Translations under genes and position numbers: made by a program
Source of the DNA: Enterobacter sp. kpr-6
Lineage (GTDB): Bacteria > Pseudomonadota > Gammaproteobacteria > Enterobacterales > Enterobacteriaceae
DNA: 64,000 bases
Assembly: GCF_900116015.1 (NCBI RefSeq)
Contig: NZ_FOYH01000002.1
Location: 1 to 64,000 of the forward strand
Direction of reading: 5' to 3'
The notes under the pieces: model-generated
Seen by the model: only the letters and a program-made list of their open reading frames with translations
What the model was told of the DNA's origin: nothing
The model's database searches: none
Shown: positions 9,376 to 16,245 of the stretch, piece after piece
Layout: each line of letters opens with the position of its first letter
How positions within the stretch are numbered: position 1 is the first letter of the stretch

Positions 9376-9398
9376 AAAAAAACCCGCCTAAGCGGGTT
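9376..9398 (-). terminator. Intrinsic terminator after the 9403-9870 gene
   Basis: On the minus strand the stem AACCCGC/GCGGGTT (9381-9387 with 9392-9398, loop CTTA-like) is followed by a run of T. It directly follows the small membrane-protein gene and precedes the tape measure, so late transcripts must read through it while a local transcript would stop. Confidence 0.75.
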
Positions 9399-9402
9399 GT
9401 AT

Positions 9403-9870
9403 TTAACTATTTTCTTTAAGTCTTTCTGTTAGTTTACGCCGAAAATCTTTGCGTAAATCTTCTGGTATCGTGCCCTCCATCCTATCTAGCATGGGCCCGT
9501 TCATGAGCAGTATTTCATTAACACTGCTTCTTCCATGTTTTTTCAATAGCATTAACGATAATTTATCTATTGAATTTAAATCAAGATATTGGCCGTTCTC
9601 CGTTTTATTCAGAACAAATTCCCCAGTCATATTATTGATTGGTGAATAATCTATATCAGGAACAGATTTTCTCTTTCTCAAAGCAGAAATTAAAACACCC
9701 GCTATAAATAATACACCGGCTATCACAATTAGGTTTTGCTGTTGCGCCAGTAAGCCAATATTATTTACACGTGTACCATCTCCTACTGGTACACTAACGT
9801 CCATAAAGAATAAAGCGTACAGTGCCAATATCACTCCGCTTACTGATAATAGCCATCCAGCGTTTTTCAT
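9403..9870 (-). CDS. Small inner-membrane protein, moron in the tail operon
   Basis: A 155-residue protein. The ATG at 9870 is chosen because GAGAGG lies 7 bases before it; an upstream in-frame start at 9948 would run into the end of the frameshifted T gene. Two membrane helices are visible, about residues 5-25 (GWLLSVSGVILALYALFF) and 45-63 (NLIVIAGVLFIAGVLISAL), followed by a charged cytoplasmic tail of about 90 residues. It sits between the tail chaperones and tape measure, where lambda has no gene, is AT-rich, and is followed at once by its own terminator. This points to a lysogenic-conversion or superinfection-exclusion role, but no family is recognised. Confidence 0.6.
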   Translation of the reverse strand: MKNAGWLLSVSGVILALYALFFMDVSVPVGDGTRVNNIGLLAQQQNLIVIAGVLFIAGVLISALRKRKSVPDIDYSPINNMTGEFVLNKTENGQYLDLNSIDKLSLMLLKKHGRSSVNEILLMNGPMLDRMEGTIPEDLRKDFRRKLTERLKENS

Positions 9871-9938
9871 TTCGTGCCCTCTCAGATACTTTTTTAAAAG
9901 GGTAGCAGGATTAGCGGAATGACAAAACCATGATAATG

Positions 9939-10585
9939 CTAAATCCAAGTCTTCATAGCATCTTCCAGAGAAACAGCGGACTCGCCAATGTGGGGGGCGA
10001 AATCACTGATACTGAATGCCGGGCTGTCCGTTCCTTTATTGACGTTAGCCAGCACAGAAGAGATCAGCGCTGCCCCCCACTCGGTGCGCATCATCGGATT
10101 CAGGCTGCCGTATCTTTCTCTGTATCTAGCCCAGAGCTGAGACTCTCTGAAGCTGATCGCTTCCCGGGCTTCGGCGATGGTTCTGCCGCCGATGCCGTTG
10201 AGGACGAGCTCACACCAGAACTCGTCTTCGGCGCTGAGCTGGTACTCTTTCCCAGATCGTTAACCTCCTGGATAGCCACCAGCAGGGCGATAGTCAGCGC
10301 ACCATCGAGCGCGCCGCGATCCGGGTCTGCCTCGCCGGTAATATCTGCCGGAGTAAAGACCGGCTTACCTTCTTCATCGCAGATCGAGGCAGCGATGCGC
10401 CCGGCCACGCCATCTACCCGTCCGTTTGCCGCCATCACGTCAGTCATTGCGCTGTGATAACCCAGCGGGCGGATATACACCGTTGCGGTGAAATCCTGAT
10501 CGCCCTGCTTCCAGGTGATTTCTTTCTCAACCGGGCGGCCGGTAAAGGCCCCCGCCTGCTTCAGTGAATCAAGTGTCAGTTTCAT
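9939..10585 (-). CDS. Tail assembly chaperone GT fusion made by programmed -1 frameshift
   Basis: Ribosomes starting at 10585 meet the heptamer GGGAAAG at 10253-10247 on the minus strand, in the phase G GGA AAG, exactly the slippery site of lambda G-T. After slipping back one base the frame reads KEYQLSAEDEFWCELVLNG and continues for about 100 residues to the TAG at 9939, ending LEDAMKTWI. The product is about 215 residues: the G domain (1-113) plus a T-like domain rich in Trp/Tyr/Arg. GT recruits tail tube subunits to the tape measure during tail assembly and is absent from the virion. The zero-frame product beyond the slip is Ser/Pro-rich and low-complexity, supporting the frameshift reading. 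Confidence 0.85.
10100..10585 (-). CDS. Tail assembly chaperone G (zero-frame product)
   Basis: The 161-residue unshifted product begins [20 protein letters not shown]. The first 113 residues are a folded domain shared with the GT fusion. The last 48 residues (SSSSTASAAEPSPKPGK and similar) are low-complexity. As in lambda, G should be made in large excess over GT and coat the tape measure before the tube polymerises. The gene shares a base with the end of the major tail protein gene at 10585. Confidence 0.85.
   Translation of the reverse strand: MKLTLDSLKQAGAFTGRPVEKEITWKQGDQDFTATVYIRPLGYHSAMTDVMAANGRVDGVAGRIAASICDEEGKPVFTPADITGEADPDRGALDGALTIALLVAIQEVNDLGKSTSSAPKTSSGVSSSSTASAAEPSPKPGKRSASESLSSGLDTEKDTAA
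10247..10253 (-). other. Slippery heptamer GGGAAAG for -1 ribosomal frameshifting
   Basis: The plus strand reads CTTTCCC, so the mRNA reads GGGAAAG in the phase G GGA AAG. Both tRNAs can re-pair after a one-base backward slip. It lies exactly where the G frame turns low-complexity and the T frame opens. Confidence 0.85.
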
Positions 10586-11082
10586 TATGCGCTCGCTTTA
10601 GGGATCCAGACCGCGCCGCCGGAGCGCTGAATTGAAGCCGACGTGGACACGACCGTGTTTGCCGAGAAATCAAACGGGAAATCGCCCACATAACCTTTGA
10701 AAACAAACCAGGTGCGGTCCTCCGGCAGTACCAGCCCGTCTACCGCTCCGCTGGCTCCGTTCGCGGCGGCAGTCGGGGAAGACTCACCGTCAGACCAGCC
10801 AATAGCGAAAGTCACATCCTGATCTGCTTCATCGTCCGACAGGGACAGATTATGCAGCATGATATGGCTGGCATTTTTCGGATCGGCGTTAAGGGTAAGT
10901 GAAGCCTGTCCGGGCGTGCGCAGGCCGCGCTTATAAGTGCGATCGTTTCTTTCAGAAAGACAGGTATCTTCAATCTGATCGGCAGGGTTGCTGCCCGGCG
11001 AAAAAGCGGTGATGCATTCAATTTCGCTTACCGCCCCTTTCACGAGCACGAAAAGTTGTGTGCCTTGCGTTAATACAGACAT
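10585..11082 (-). CDS. Major tail tube protein
   Basis: A 165-residue protein ([20 protein letters not shown]) with the beta-rich pattern of siphovirus tail tube subunits of the lambda V / HK97 type, including the C-terminal [17 protein letters not shown] segment seen in that family. It hexamerises into the tail tube around the tape measure. It lies between the tail terminator gene and the G/GT chaperones as in lambda and HK97, and is preceded by a hairpin terminator at 11099-11121 that may set its expression apart from the connector genes. Confidence 0.85.
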   Translation of the reverse strand: MSVLTQGTQLFVLVKGAVSEIECITAFSPGSNPADQIEDTCLSERNDRTYKRGLRTPGQASLTLNADPKNASHIMLHNLSLSDDEADQDVTFAIGWSDGESSPTAAANGASGAVDGLVLPEDRTWFVFKGYVGDFPFDFSANTVVSTSASIQRSGGAVWIPKASA

Positions 11083-11098
11083 GCTGATCTCCGGGTAT

Positions 11099-11121
11099 AA
11101 AAAAACCGGCTCATGGCCGGT
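11099..11121 (-). terminator. Hairpin terminator before the major tail gene
   Basis: On the minus strand ACCGGC-CATGA-GCCGGT (11121-11105) is followed by seven T. It lies in the 48-base gap between the tail terminator gene and the major tail gene, so only antiterminated late transcripts or local starts would express the tail genes. Confidence 0.7.
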
Positions 11122-11130
11122 ATTGAGGGG

Positions 11131-11496
11131 TTAGCGTTTCACTATCCAGTCAACGTCGAATGAATAGCGATAGCGTTTTGTTTCGGGGTCCTGCTCCTGC
11201 CCGCCCCAGCGCGTGATGTGCGCGTGCGGCTCTATGGCATCGCGCAATGCTGCGGCGACGGCGATCACCTCATCCACCGTGTCGGCATACGCATCGACCT
11301 GCAATGTGAATGAGTCCACATCGGGCCGCTGCGTCAGGTAATTTTCTGGTGCCCCGGTTACGTTCTGCCAGACTGCATAGGGGTAAACGACCACAGTGTC
11401 CTGCATGCCGAACGGATACAGGCGAAGCATGCTGCCGCCCAGCAGCGCCTGGACCGCAGGACTGGCAGCGCAGACCGGGAATATCGGCGCGATCAT
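11131..11496 (-). CDS. Tail terminator / head-tail joining protein (DUF3168 family)
   Basis: A 121-residue protein starting MIAPIFPVCAASPAVQALLG and containing WQNVTGAPENYLTQRPDVDSF, a pattern typical of DUF3168 proteins such as HK97 gp11 and lambda U-like tail terminators. Its hexamer caps the finished tail tube and docks to the head. Its start overlaps the end of the gp10-like gene by 4 bases. Confidence 0.8.
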   Translation of the reverse strand: MIAPIFPVCAASPAVQALLGGSMLRLYPFGMQDTVVVYPYAVWQNVTGAPENYLTQRPDVDSFTLQVDAYADTVDEVIAVAAALRDAIEPHAHITRWGGQEQDPETKRYRYSFDVDWIVKR

Positions 11497-11978
11497 GGTG
11501 GCACTCCCTTTTTACGGGCGCGTTTAATAGCGCGATCGAGGCCTTTTTCGTACTCATCCGCGAAGGTGTTGACAACCTCGTTGATGCTGGTTTCAGCCGC
11601 CGGCCGCATAAAAGGCTGTGCCCGCATTTTCTCGGTACCGAACTCAATCAGACGCCAGTGCGGAGTCGGGGCGTTTTCACTCAGATCCGGGTGATTTTTC
11701 AGTACAGCGCCATGCTGCACGCCGATCCGAAAGCCGAGATTACCGGTACGCCTGAACAGGCGGCCATTCCAGCGCTGCGTCACGTTTGCGGCAATGCTGC
11801 GGCCGGTCCCGGGATCGTCGAGGCGGCTGGCGTTCTCTTTCGCTTTTTCGACAATCACATTACCGGCGCGCCGCAGCGCTGCCCGTCCGCCACGGCGACG
11901 GAGATCGTCACTGACTGCATCGAGTTTCCCCAGCAGGGACTCAAGGCCCGTAATGCTGAAATCAACGCCATCAGCCAT
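11493..11978 (-). CDS. HK97 gp10-family head-tail connector protein
   Basis: A 161-residue basic protein (MADGVDFSITGLESLLGKLD) with the ALRRAGNVIVEKAKENASR helix and FGTEKMRAQPFMRPA near residue 120, the signature of HK97 gp10-like proteins (lambda Z counterpart), which complete the tail or connect head and tail. Overlaps both neighbours by a few bases. Confidence 0.85.
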   Translation of the reverse strand: MADGVDFSITGLESLLGKLDAVSDDLRRRGGRAALRRAGNVIVEKAKENASRLDDPGTGRSIAANVTQRWNGRLFRRTGNLGFRIGVQHGAVLKNHPDLSENAPTPHWRLIEFGTEKMRAQPFMRPAAETSINEVVNTFADEYEKGLDRAIKRARKKGVPP

Positions 11979-12303
11979 CGTTTACCCCCCGCGAACACGG
12001 CAGCGTCAGATATTCCCGGCCGCTTTTGTCATCCTCAAGCACGCCGTGAATGTTGTAGATGCGGCCACGGTGAACGATGCGGTGTTTATCCGTGACGTCA
12101 TCACGCCAGCGAATGGTGATGCGTGTTGTCACCTCACTCTGCCCGGCCTGCGCTGCGACAAAATCACGCGCGGATAAATCAACGACACTCGCCCACAACT
12201 CCTTCACATCGGCCCAGCCACTGGTGACAGCGCCCGTCACAGGGCTTTGTGTTTCCACTGGCTTCTGAAGCATGATGCGTCTGTTAAGTTTTCCGGCCTG
12301 CAT
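11971..12303 (-). CDS. Head closure protein (SPP1 gp16 / lambda FII-like)
   Basis: A 110-residue protein beginning MQAGKLNRRIMLQKPVETQS. The N-terminal GKLNRRI and the ITIRWRDDVTDKHRI segments are typical of phage head closure proteins, which seal the portal-adaptor complex after packaging. It lies between the gp6-like connector region and gp10, as in HK97. Confidence 0.85.
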   Translation of the reverse strand: MQAGKLNRRIMLQKPVETQSPVTGAVTSGWADVKELWASVVDLSARDFVAAQAGQSEVTTRITIRWRDDVTDKHRIVHRGRIYNIHGVLEDDKSGREYLTLPCSRGVNDG

Positions 12304-12305
12304 GC

Positions 12306-12491
12306 TTACCCCCTGGGTTTACCACTGAGGTAGGTGTGCACCGGGGAATCGATGGTGGTCGTTTCAATCTCTTCCACCATTGACTGGTAAATCACCGCCA
12401 CCAGTGCCTCGTTTGACTCCGCCAGCCGGGTCATCGCGGCGGTCTGCGCTGCCATCGCTGCCAGCAGGCCGTTTACCTGTTGCTCGTTCAT
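12306..12491 (-). CDS. Small phage structural-region protein, function unknown
   Basis: From the ATG at 12491 the product has 61 residues (MNEQQVNGLLAAMAAQTAAM...); a TTG two codons upstream is a possible alternative, and GGAGAG lies 9 or 3 bases before them respectively. It is a helical, Ala/Met-rich protein with no recognised domain. It overlaps the CxxC gene 12364-12552 in another frame and ends 3 bases before the head closure gene. Small proteins of this kind recur at this site in related phages. Confidence 0.5.
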   Translation of the reverse strand: MNEQQVNGLLAAMAAQTAAMTRLAESNEALVAVIYQSMVEEIETTTIDSPVHTYLSGKPRG

Positions 12492-12552
12492 AGGCAATGT
12501 CTCTCCATTTTTTCAGCCACGCACGGCGGCGCTCACACCCGGCGCAGGCCAT
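12364..12552 (-). CDS. Small Cys-rich basic phage protein (CxxC motif)
   Basis: Start ATG at 12552 overlaps the stop of the connector gene (ATGA), implying coupled translation. The first 30 residues (MACAGCERRRAWLKKWRDIA) look genuine: a CAGC metal-binding-type motif followed by a basic amphipathic helix, a pattern I recall from small proteins next to gp6-like connectors. The remainder, which overlaps the 12306-12491 gene in another frame, is low-complexity Gly/Arg/Asp. Only the N-terminal part may be under selection. Function unknown. Confidence 0.45.
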   Translation of the reverse strand: MACAGCERRRAWLKKWRDIAYERATGKRPAGSDGSADRRDDPAGGVKRGTGGGDLPVNGGRD

Positions 12553-12878
12553 CAGTGCCACCGCCGGTGGCGTAACAGCAGCGCTTCAACGCCGAGCGGT
12601 GTTTCCGCCAGGTTCTGGGCCGCCGCTTCGCGGTTTGCGTACCAGTGACCAATCAGCAAAAGCATTGCCGCCCAGATCCCAGGAGTGAAAAGAACCTCAC
12701 GAGGAGGTTCTTCTCCTTCCACGGGAGTGGTCAGCGCTTCAACCAGCGAACCGTCGCAAAACTTCTCAACGTAATCGATGGCTGCCGCAGAATAGGCGGC
12801 GATCAGCGTGCTGTCGTCGTCACTGTCAACCCTGAGATGATTCCTTATCTGTTCCATCTGCGCGGCGCTTAGCTCCAC
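12552..12878 (-). CDS. Head-tail connector protein, HK97 gp6-like
   Basis: A 108-residue helical protein (MELSAAQMEQIRNHLRVDSD). The segment DDSTLIAAYSAAAIDYVEKFCD is the conserved core of the gp6-like family, which forms a ring under the portal. An internal Met at residue 8 (12857) is an alternative start. The gene overlaps its upstream neighbour by 53 bases and is followed by an ATGA-coupled small gene. Confidence 0.82.
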   Translation of the reverse strand: MELSAAQMEQIRNHLRVDSDDDSTLIAAYSAAAIDYVEKFCDGSLVEALTTPVEGEEPPREVLFTPGIWAAMLLLIGHWYANREAAAQNLAETPLGVEALLLRHRRWH

Positions 12879-13068
12879 TTTTACCTCCGGTTTTGGCTTT
12901 AGGTGGCGGCTCAGTATCGGTGGCTTTTACCGGTTCGGCGTCAACCTCTTCAGCAAGCAGCAGTTTTACCAGCGCTTCGCCGATCTCTTTTTTCACGATG
13001 CGGGTTTCACCCTGGGAAACCGTACCGAGGTGATAATGCGAGAACATACGGAGAGCTTTAATTTTCAT
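12826..13068 (-). CDS. Small phage head-region protein, function unknown
   Basis: An 80-residue protein between major capsid and gp6-like connector. The folded part is MKIKALRMFSHYHLGTVSQG through about residue 45; the rest is a charged Lys/Pro/Glu-rich tail (TEPPPKAKTGGKSGAKRRAD), partly overlapping the connector gene. Proteins of this architecture are common just downstream of HK97-type capsid genes. No function is established to my knowledge. Confidence 0.65.
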   Translation of the reverse strand: MKIKALRMFSHYHLGTVSQGETRIVKKEIGEALVKLLLAEEVDAEPVKATDTEPPPKAKTGGKSGAKRRADGTDKESSQG

Positions 13069-13104
13069 AACGTTTACGCGGCCATTGCTGACCGCGCCCT
13101 TCTG

Positions 13105-14268
13105 TTATTCACCGGAACCGACGGCAATATCACCGGTAACGATGGCGGCAGGACGATAGTGCGCCAGCGCCAGACGCTCTTCGCACAGGATGGTCAGCAT
13201 GTTTTTCACGAAGTTATCGCGATCCTGGTTGCTGATTTCGATGGTGGCATCCATGCGGTCCCAGACCTGAGAGGCCAGGCCAAAAGCACCCACGGTGAAT
13301 TTACCTGCGGCCTGCGCCGTGGTGGACACTACCGGCAGCCCCCAGAGCAGTTTCGAGGCAAACGCCTGCGGGCCGCCGAGGATGTAGTTGCCGTTCGCAT
13401 CCTTCAGCAGCGCAATGCGGTGCCAGTCTGCCGGGTTGAGGACAATGCCATCCGCTTCGAACTCGCTGAGCGACACCTGATAAATAGCGTGTGCCAGCAC
13501 GTCAGCGCCCGTGTCACCGGAGGCATTCAGTTCCGTTTCGTAGTCGTTGGCGACCACGTTAAGGCCCTGAAGGTTGTCACCGGAGCCGTCCCCGTTCAGC
13601 ATCTGGTTCTCTTCCACCAGCGCCAGGCCATACATCATGCGGGCATTGATGTAAGACTCCAGTGCCGGAGCGTCGTCCATAATCTGACGGGATGCCTGGA
13701 TCCAGTGGGCGATGGTCTTCACGTTCGCCGTTTCTTTGGTGAAGGTGATGTTACTTTCCGGCTTGAGGTTGCCCTCCGCCACTGGTGCAGCAGCGTTGGT
13801 AAACACGTTCTCACGGACATACTCCAGCGCGTTACTGGTAATACGCCCCTGGGCCAGCAGATCACGCACGGTCAGGCGGCGAAGACCCGGCATAAGGATC
13901 CCCGGCTGCTGCTGCGGCAGAACCAGCGCACCGGCGGAGTTAGCACCGGAACCGATCGCCTTATCAAAGCTGGTCACTTTCGCTTTGGTACGCGAGCCGT
14001 CCCAGCCTTTCATCAGGTCTTCGGACACGCGCTGTGCAAAAGACTTTTTCGCCGTCTGATCGGGCGAGTTACCCGCCAGTTTCTGTTCGAGATCGAACAG
14101 GCGTGTGCCGGTGGCTTTCAGTTCTTCCTGCGCTTTGGTCAGATCAACCTGAAGTTGCTGATTGACCTTACCGTTTTCGTTAATGGATTTGCGCTGCTCT
14201 TCGATGAGGTCCTTCACTTCTTTCTGTGAATTCTCAATCGCTTTTTCGAGGGTGGCTAATTCAGACAT
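13105..14268 (-). CDS. Major capsid protein, HK97 family
   Basis: A 387-residue protein. Residues 1-75 form a charged coiled coil (delta/scaffolding domain, MSELATLEKAIENSQKEVKD) that the prohead protease is expected to remove; the HK97 fold follows, with GALVLPQQQPGIL and LTVRDLLAQGRI near the mature N-terminus and QNMLNGDGSGDNLQGLN (MLNGDGSGDNLQGL) in the middle, a strongly conserved family motif. No separate scaffold gene exists, consistent with HK97-type assembly. It lies directly after the protease gene. Confidence 0.93.
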   Translation of the reverse strand: MSELATLEKAIENSQKEVKDLIEEQRKSINENGKVNQQLQVDLTKAQEELKATGTRLFDLEQKLAGNSPDQTAKKSFAQRVSEDLMKGWDGSRTKAKVTSFDKAIGSGANSAGALVLPQQQPGILMPGLRRLTVRDLLAQGRITSNALEYVRENVFTNAAAPVAEGNLKPESNITFTKETANVKTIAHWIQASRQIMDDAPALESYINARMMYGLALVEENQMLNGDGSGDNLQGLNVVANDYETELNASGDTGADVLAHAIYQVSLSEFEADGIVLNPADWHRIALLKDANGNYILGGPQAFASKLLWGLPVVSTTAQAAGKFTVGAFGLASQVWDRMDATIEISNQDRDNFVKNMLTILCEERLALAHYRPAAIVTGDIAVGSGE

Positions 14269-14279
14269 GTGGTGCTCCG

Positions 14280-14960
14280 TTATGCGTTCCGCAGATTAGC
14301 GGCAAATGAGGTTATGCGCTGTGCAAGCGCGTCAATGTCGCCGCTACCGGACTCGCTCCGGCCTGCGGACTTAACACTGGCGAGAAACGCCTGTGCTTCT
14401 GCACGCGACAGCCCTGCTGACTCCCTCAGGAAGGCTTCCGCGTCACGAATGGTTTTGATTGTGCCGATGCTTTTCATGGCGGAGACGCCCGCCAGCTCGT
14501 TGGCGGGGAACGTGCAGACGCTGATCTCCCGCAGGTAAGAGATGTTTTTAAAAATCAGGCCCGTGGTACCGACGCTGTAATCATCTTTCGATACAGAGAA
14601 ACCGACCGACATACCTTCAACCGTGCCGTGCTGCATGGCGGCTTTCAGATCGGATGAAACACTTAGCCCTGGCGTGAGCTGACCTTTCACATACAGGCCT
14701 TTCTCATCCTCCTGGAGTGTTTCCCATTTGCCGACCGGGATCTCGAAGGTGCGGTGGTTAAAGAACATCGCGACCTTGCGGCTCTGCGTGGCAAGCGTGT
14801 TCCTGAATGCACCCGGTAAAATGATGTCGCCATCAGAGTCTGTGTTGTTAAACACGGAGGCGTAGCCTTCAAAAATGCCCTGGCTGCCATCGCCTGCGAA
14901 TTTGATCTCTGCCTGGTTAAAGGACAGGGTTTTCTGGATTTCCGGCATTGAAGCCCCCAT
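14280..14960 (-). CDS. HK97-family prohead protease
   Basis: A 226-residue serine protease. Motifs GYASVFNNTDSDGDIILPGA (about 29-48), a conserved FFNHRTFEIPVGKW with the candidate catalytic His, and GMSVGFSV with the candidate Ser match HK97 gp4-like proteases. It cleaves the delta domain from the capsid protein during maturation. A Met four codons in (14948, preceded by GGGGG) is an equally plausible start. It begins 5 bases after the portal gene ends. Confidence 0.9.
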   Translation of the reverse strand: MGASMPEIQKTLSFNQAEIKFAGDGSQGIFEGYASVFNNTDSDGDIILPGAFRNTLATQSRKVAMFFNHRTFEIPVGKWETLQEDEKGLYVKGQLTPGLSVSSDLKAAMQHGTVEGMSVGFSVSKDDYSVGTTGLIFKNISYLREISVCTFPANELAGVSAMKSIGTIKTIRDAEAFLRESAGLSRAEAQAFLASVKSAGRSESGSGDIDALAQRITSFAANLRNA

Positions 14961-14965
14961 AAAAA

Positions 14966-16243
14966 TTAAGCCCCTTCAGTGAGGGGCTTAGTGTTGGTTC
15001 CGAGATCGGTAATCGGGATGTTCTGCGACTGGCGTGTTGCCACATCGCCACCGGGCAGGGGCGGCAGGTTGTCGAGCCGTCGCACTTCATTAACAGTACG
15101 GATCCCGGTGTTAACCATGATCTGCATAAACGATGCCCGGCTCGTGGAATCGCCGCGCAACAGCCCATCGAGATTATGTTCAGCGTGAATACTGCCCTGC
15201 TCTGATTCTTTAACCAGCCAGCGTTCAATGCTGTATTCCCACCGGTCAAGGTAAGGTTTGAGGGTGTACTGGAGGAAGCCGAGGTTTTGCTGCTCGATGC
15301 CAGTACCCCAGGATGTCGTTTTATCCACATCACCGACAAGGTGCGGCGGCACGCCGTAGAAACGGGCAAGCTCAGCAACCTGAAATTTACGCGCAGCCAG
15401 AATCTCGGAATCCTGAGGTGAAACGCCGATTGACTGCGTCGTAAAGCCACTCTCCAGGATCCACAGGCGCTTTTTAACCGGGCCGCCAGCAATCTCTTTG
15501 AAGTTTTCTTCCAGCTGGCCGCGCTGCTCTTTGGTCAGCACCTTGCCGTCAGTCATCAGGATCTGCGGAGACTTCGCACCGTTCGCGAAGAACTCGCGCT
15601 GGTTGTCCTCCATGGCGATAGCTACCCCAGCAGACTTCGCACTGAACGCCAGCGGTGAGAGGCCGGTCAGTCCGTTGAAGCCAAAACCCTTGAGATGGAA
15701 GATTTCTTTCTGCGTAAAGTCGGCGTATTCCGTATCACGACGGTAGCGGTAGATAACGGCCTTACCGTTCTCACTGAGCCTCACCTCCATATTGGCGCTC
15801 ATCAGCGGAACCATGCTGATAACGTCGCCGACGCTGTTTCGCTCCACGTGTGCGTAGGCATTGCCGTAAGCGCAAAGCTGCATGGTCATGGCCTCGCGGA
15901 ACTCCAGTGCGGTCATGAAATTGTTAGGCCGGAATCGCAGCAACTTTGCGAGAGGATGCGTGCCCGGCGCTTTGCTGCGCTTATCATCTTTGGTCTCGTA
16001 GACATCAAGGGGTAACGATGCAGTGACGGTGGAGATCAGACGGATACAGGCCCACACCGTGCTGATTTGCATGTTGCGCTCATCAGTAACGACGGATTCA
16101 CCGACAACGCCGTGCGCAGAGGTGCCTGCCATCTGAGAGCCTTTATCTGGCGTGACCAGCCGGCCACCGGTCAGAATGGAGGCCATGCGCGCCCAGAATG
16201 GCGATCGCGTTCGCAGGTCAATGCTGTAATCGGTATCTGCCAT
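14966..16243 (-). CDS. Portal protein, HK97 family
   Basis: A 425-residue protein (MADTDYSIDLRTRSPFWARM). Conserved features include VWACIRLISTVTASLPLDVY near residue 65, FMTALEFREAMTMQLCAYGN near 120, and GVPPHLVGDVDKTTSWGTGI near 298, the clearest signature of HK97-type portals. The dodecamer at one capsid vertex is the DNA channel and terminase dock. It is followed 2 bases downstream of the terminase gene. Confidence 0.93.
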   Translation of the reverse strand: MADTDYSIDLRTRSPFWARMASILTGGRLVTPDKGSQMAGTSAHGVVGESVVTDERNMQISTVWACIRLISTVTASLPLDVYETKDDKRSKAPGTHPLAKLLRFRPNNFMTALEFREAMTMQLCAYGNAYAHVERNSVGDVISMVPLMSANMEVRLSENGKAVIYRYRRDTEYADFTQKEIFHLKGFGFNGLTGLSPLAFSAKSAGVAIAMEDNQREFFANGAKSPQILMTDGKVLTKEQRGQLEENFKEIAGGPVKKRLWILESGFTTQSIGVSPQDSEILAARKFQVAELARFYGVPPHLVGDVDKTTSWGTGIEQQNLGFLQYTLKPYLDRWEYSIERWLVKESEQGSIHAEHNLDGLLRGDSTSRASFMQIMVNTGIRTVNEVRRLDNLPPLPGGDVATRQSQNIPITDLGTNTKPLTEGA

Positions 16244-16245
16244 TT

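Noticed and set aside
13030-14229. A 399-codon plus-strand open frame antisense to the major capsid gene
   Set aside because: It lies wholly opposite the well-supported capsid gene, has no ribosome site and its product is His/Arg/Gly-biased, typical of an antisense shadow in GC-rich DNA.
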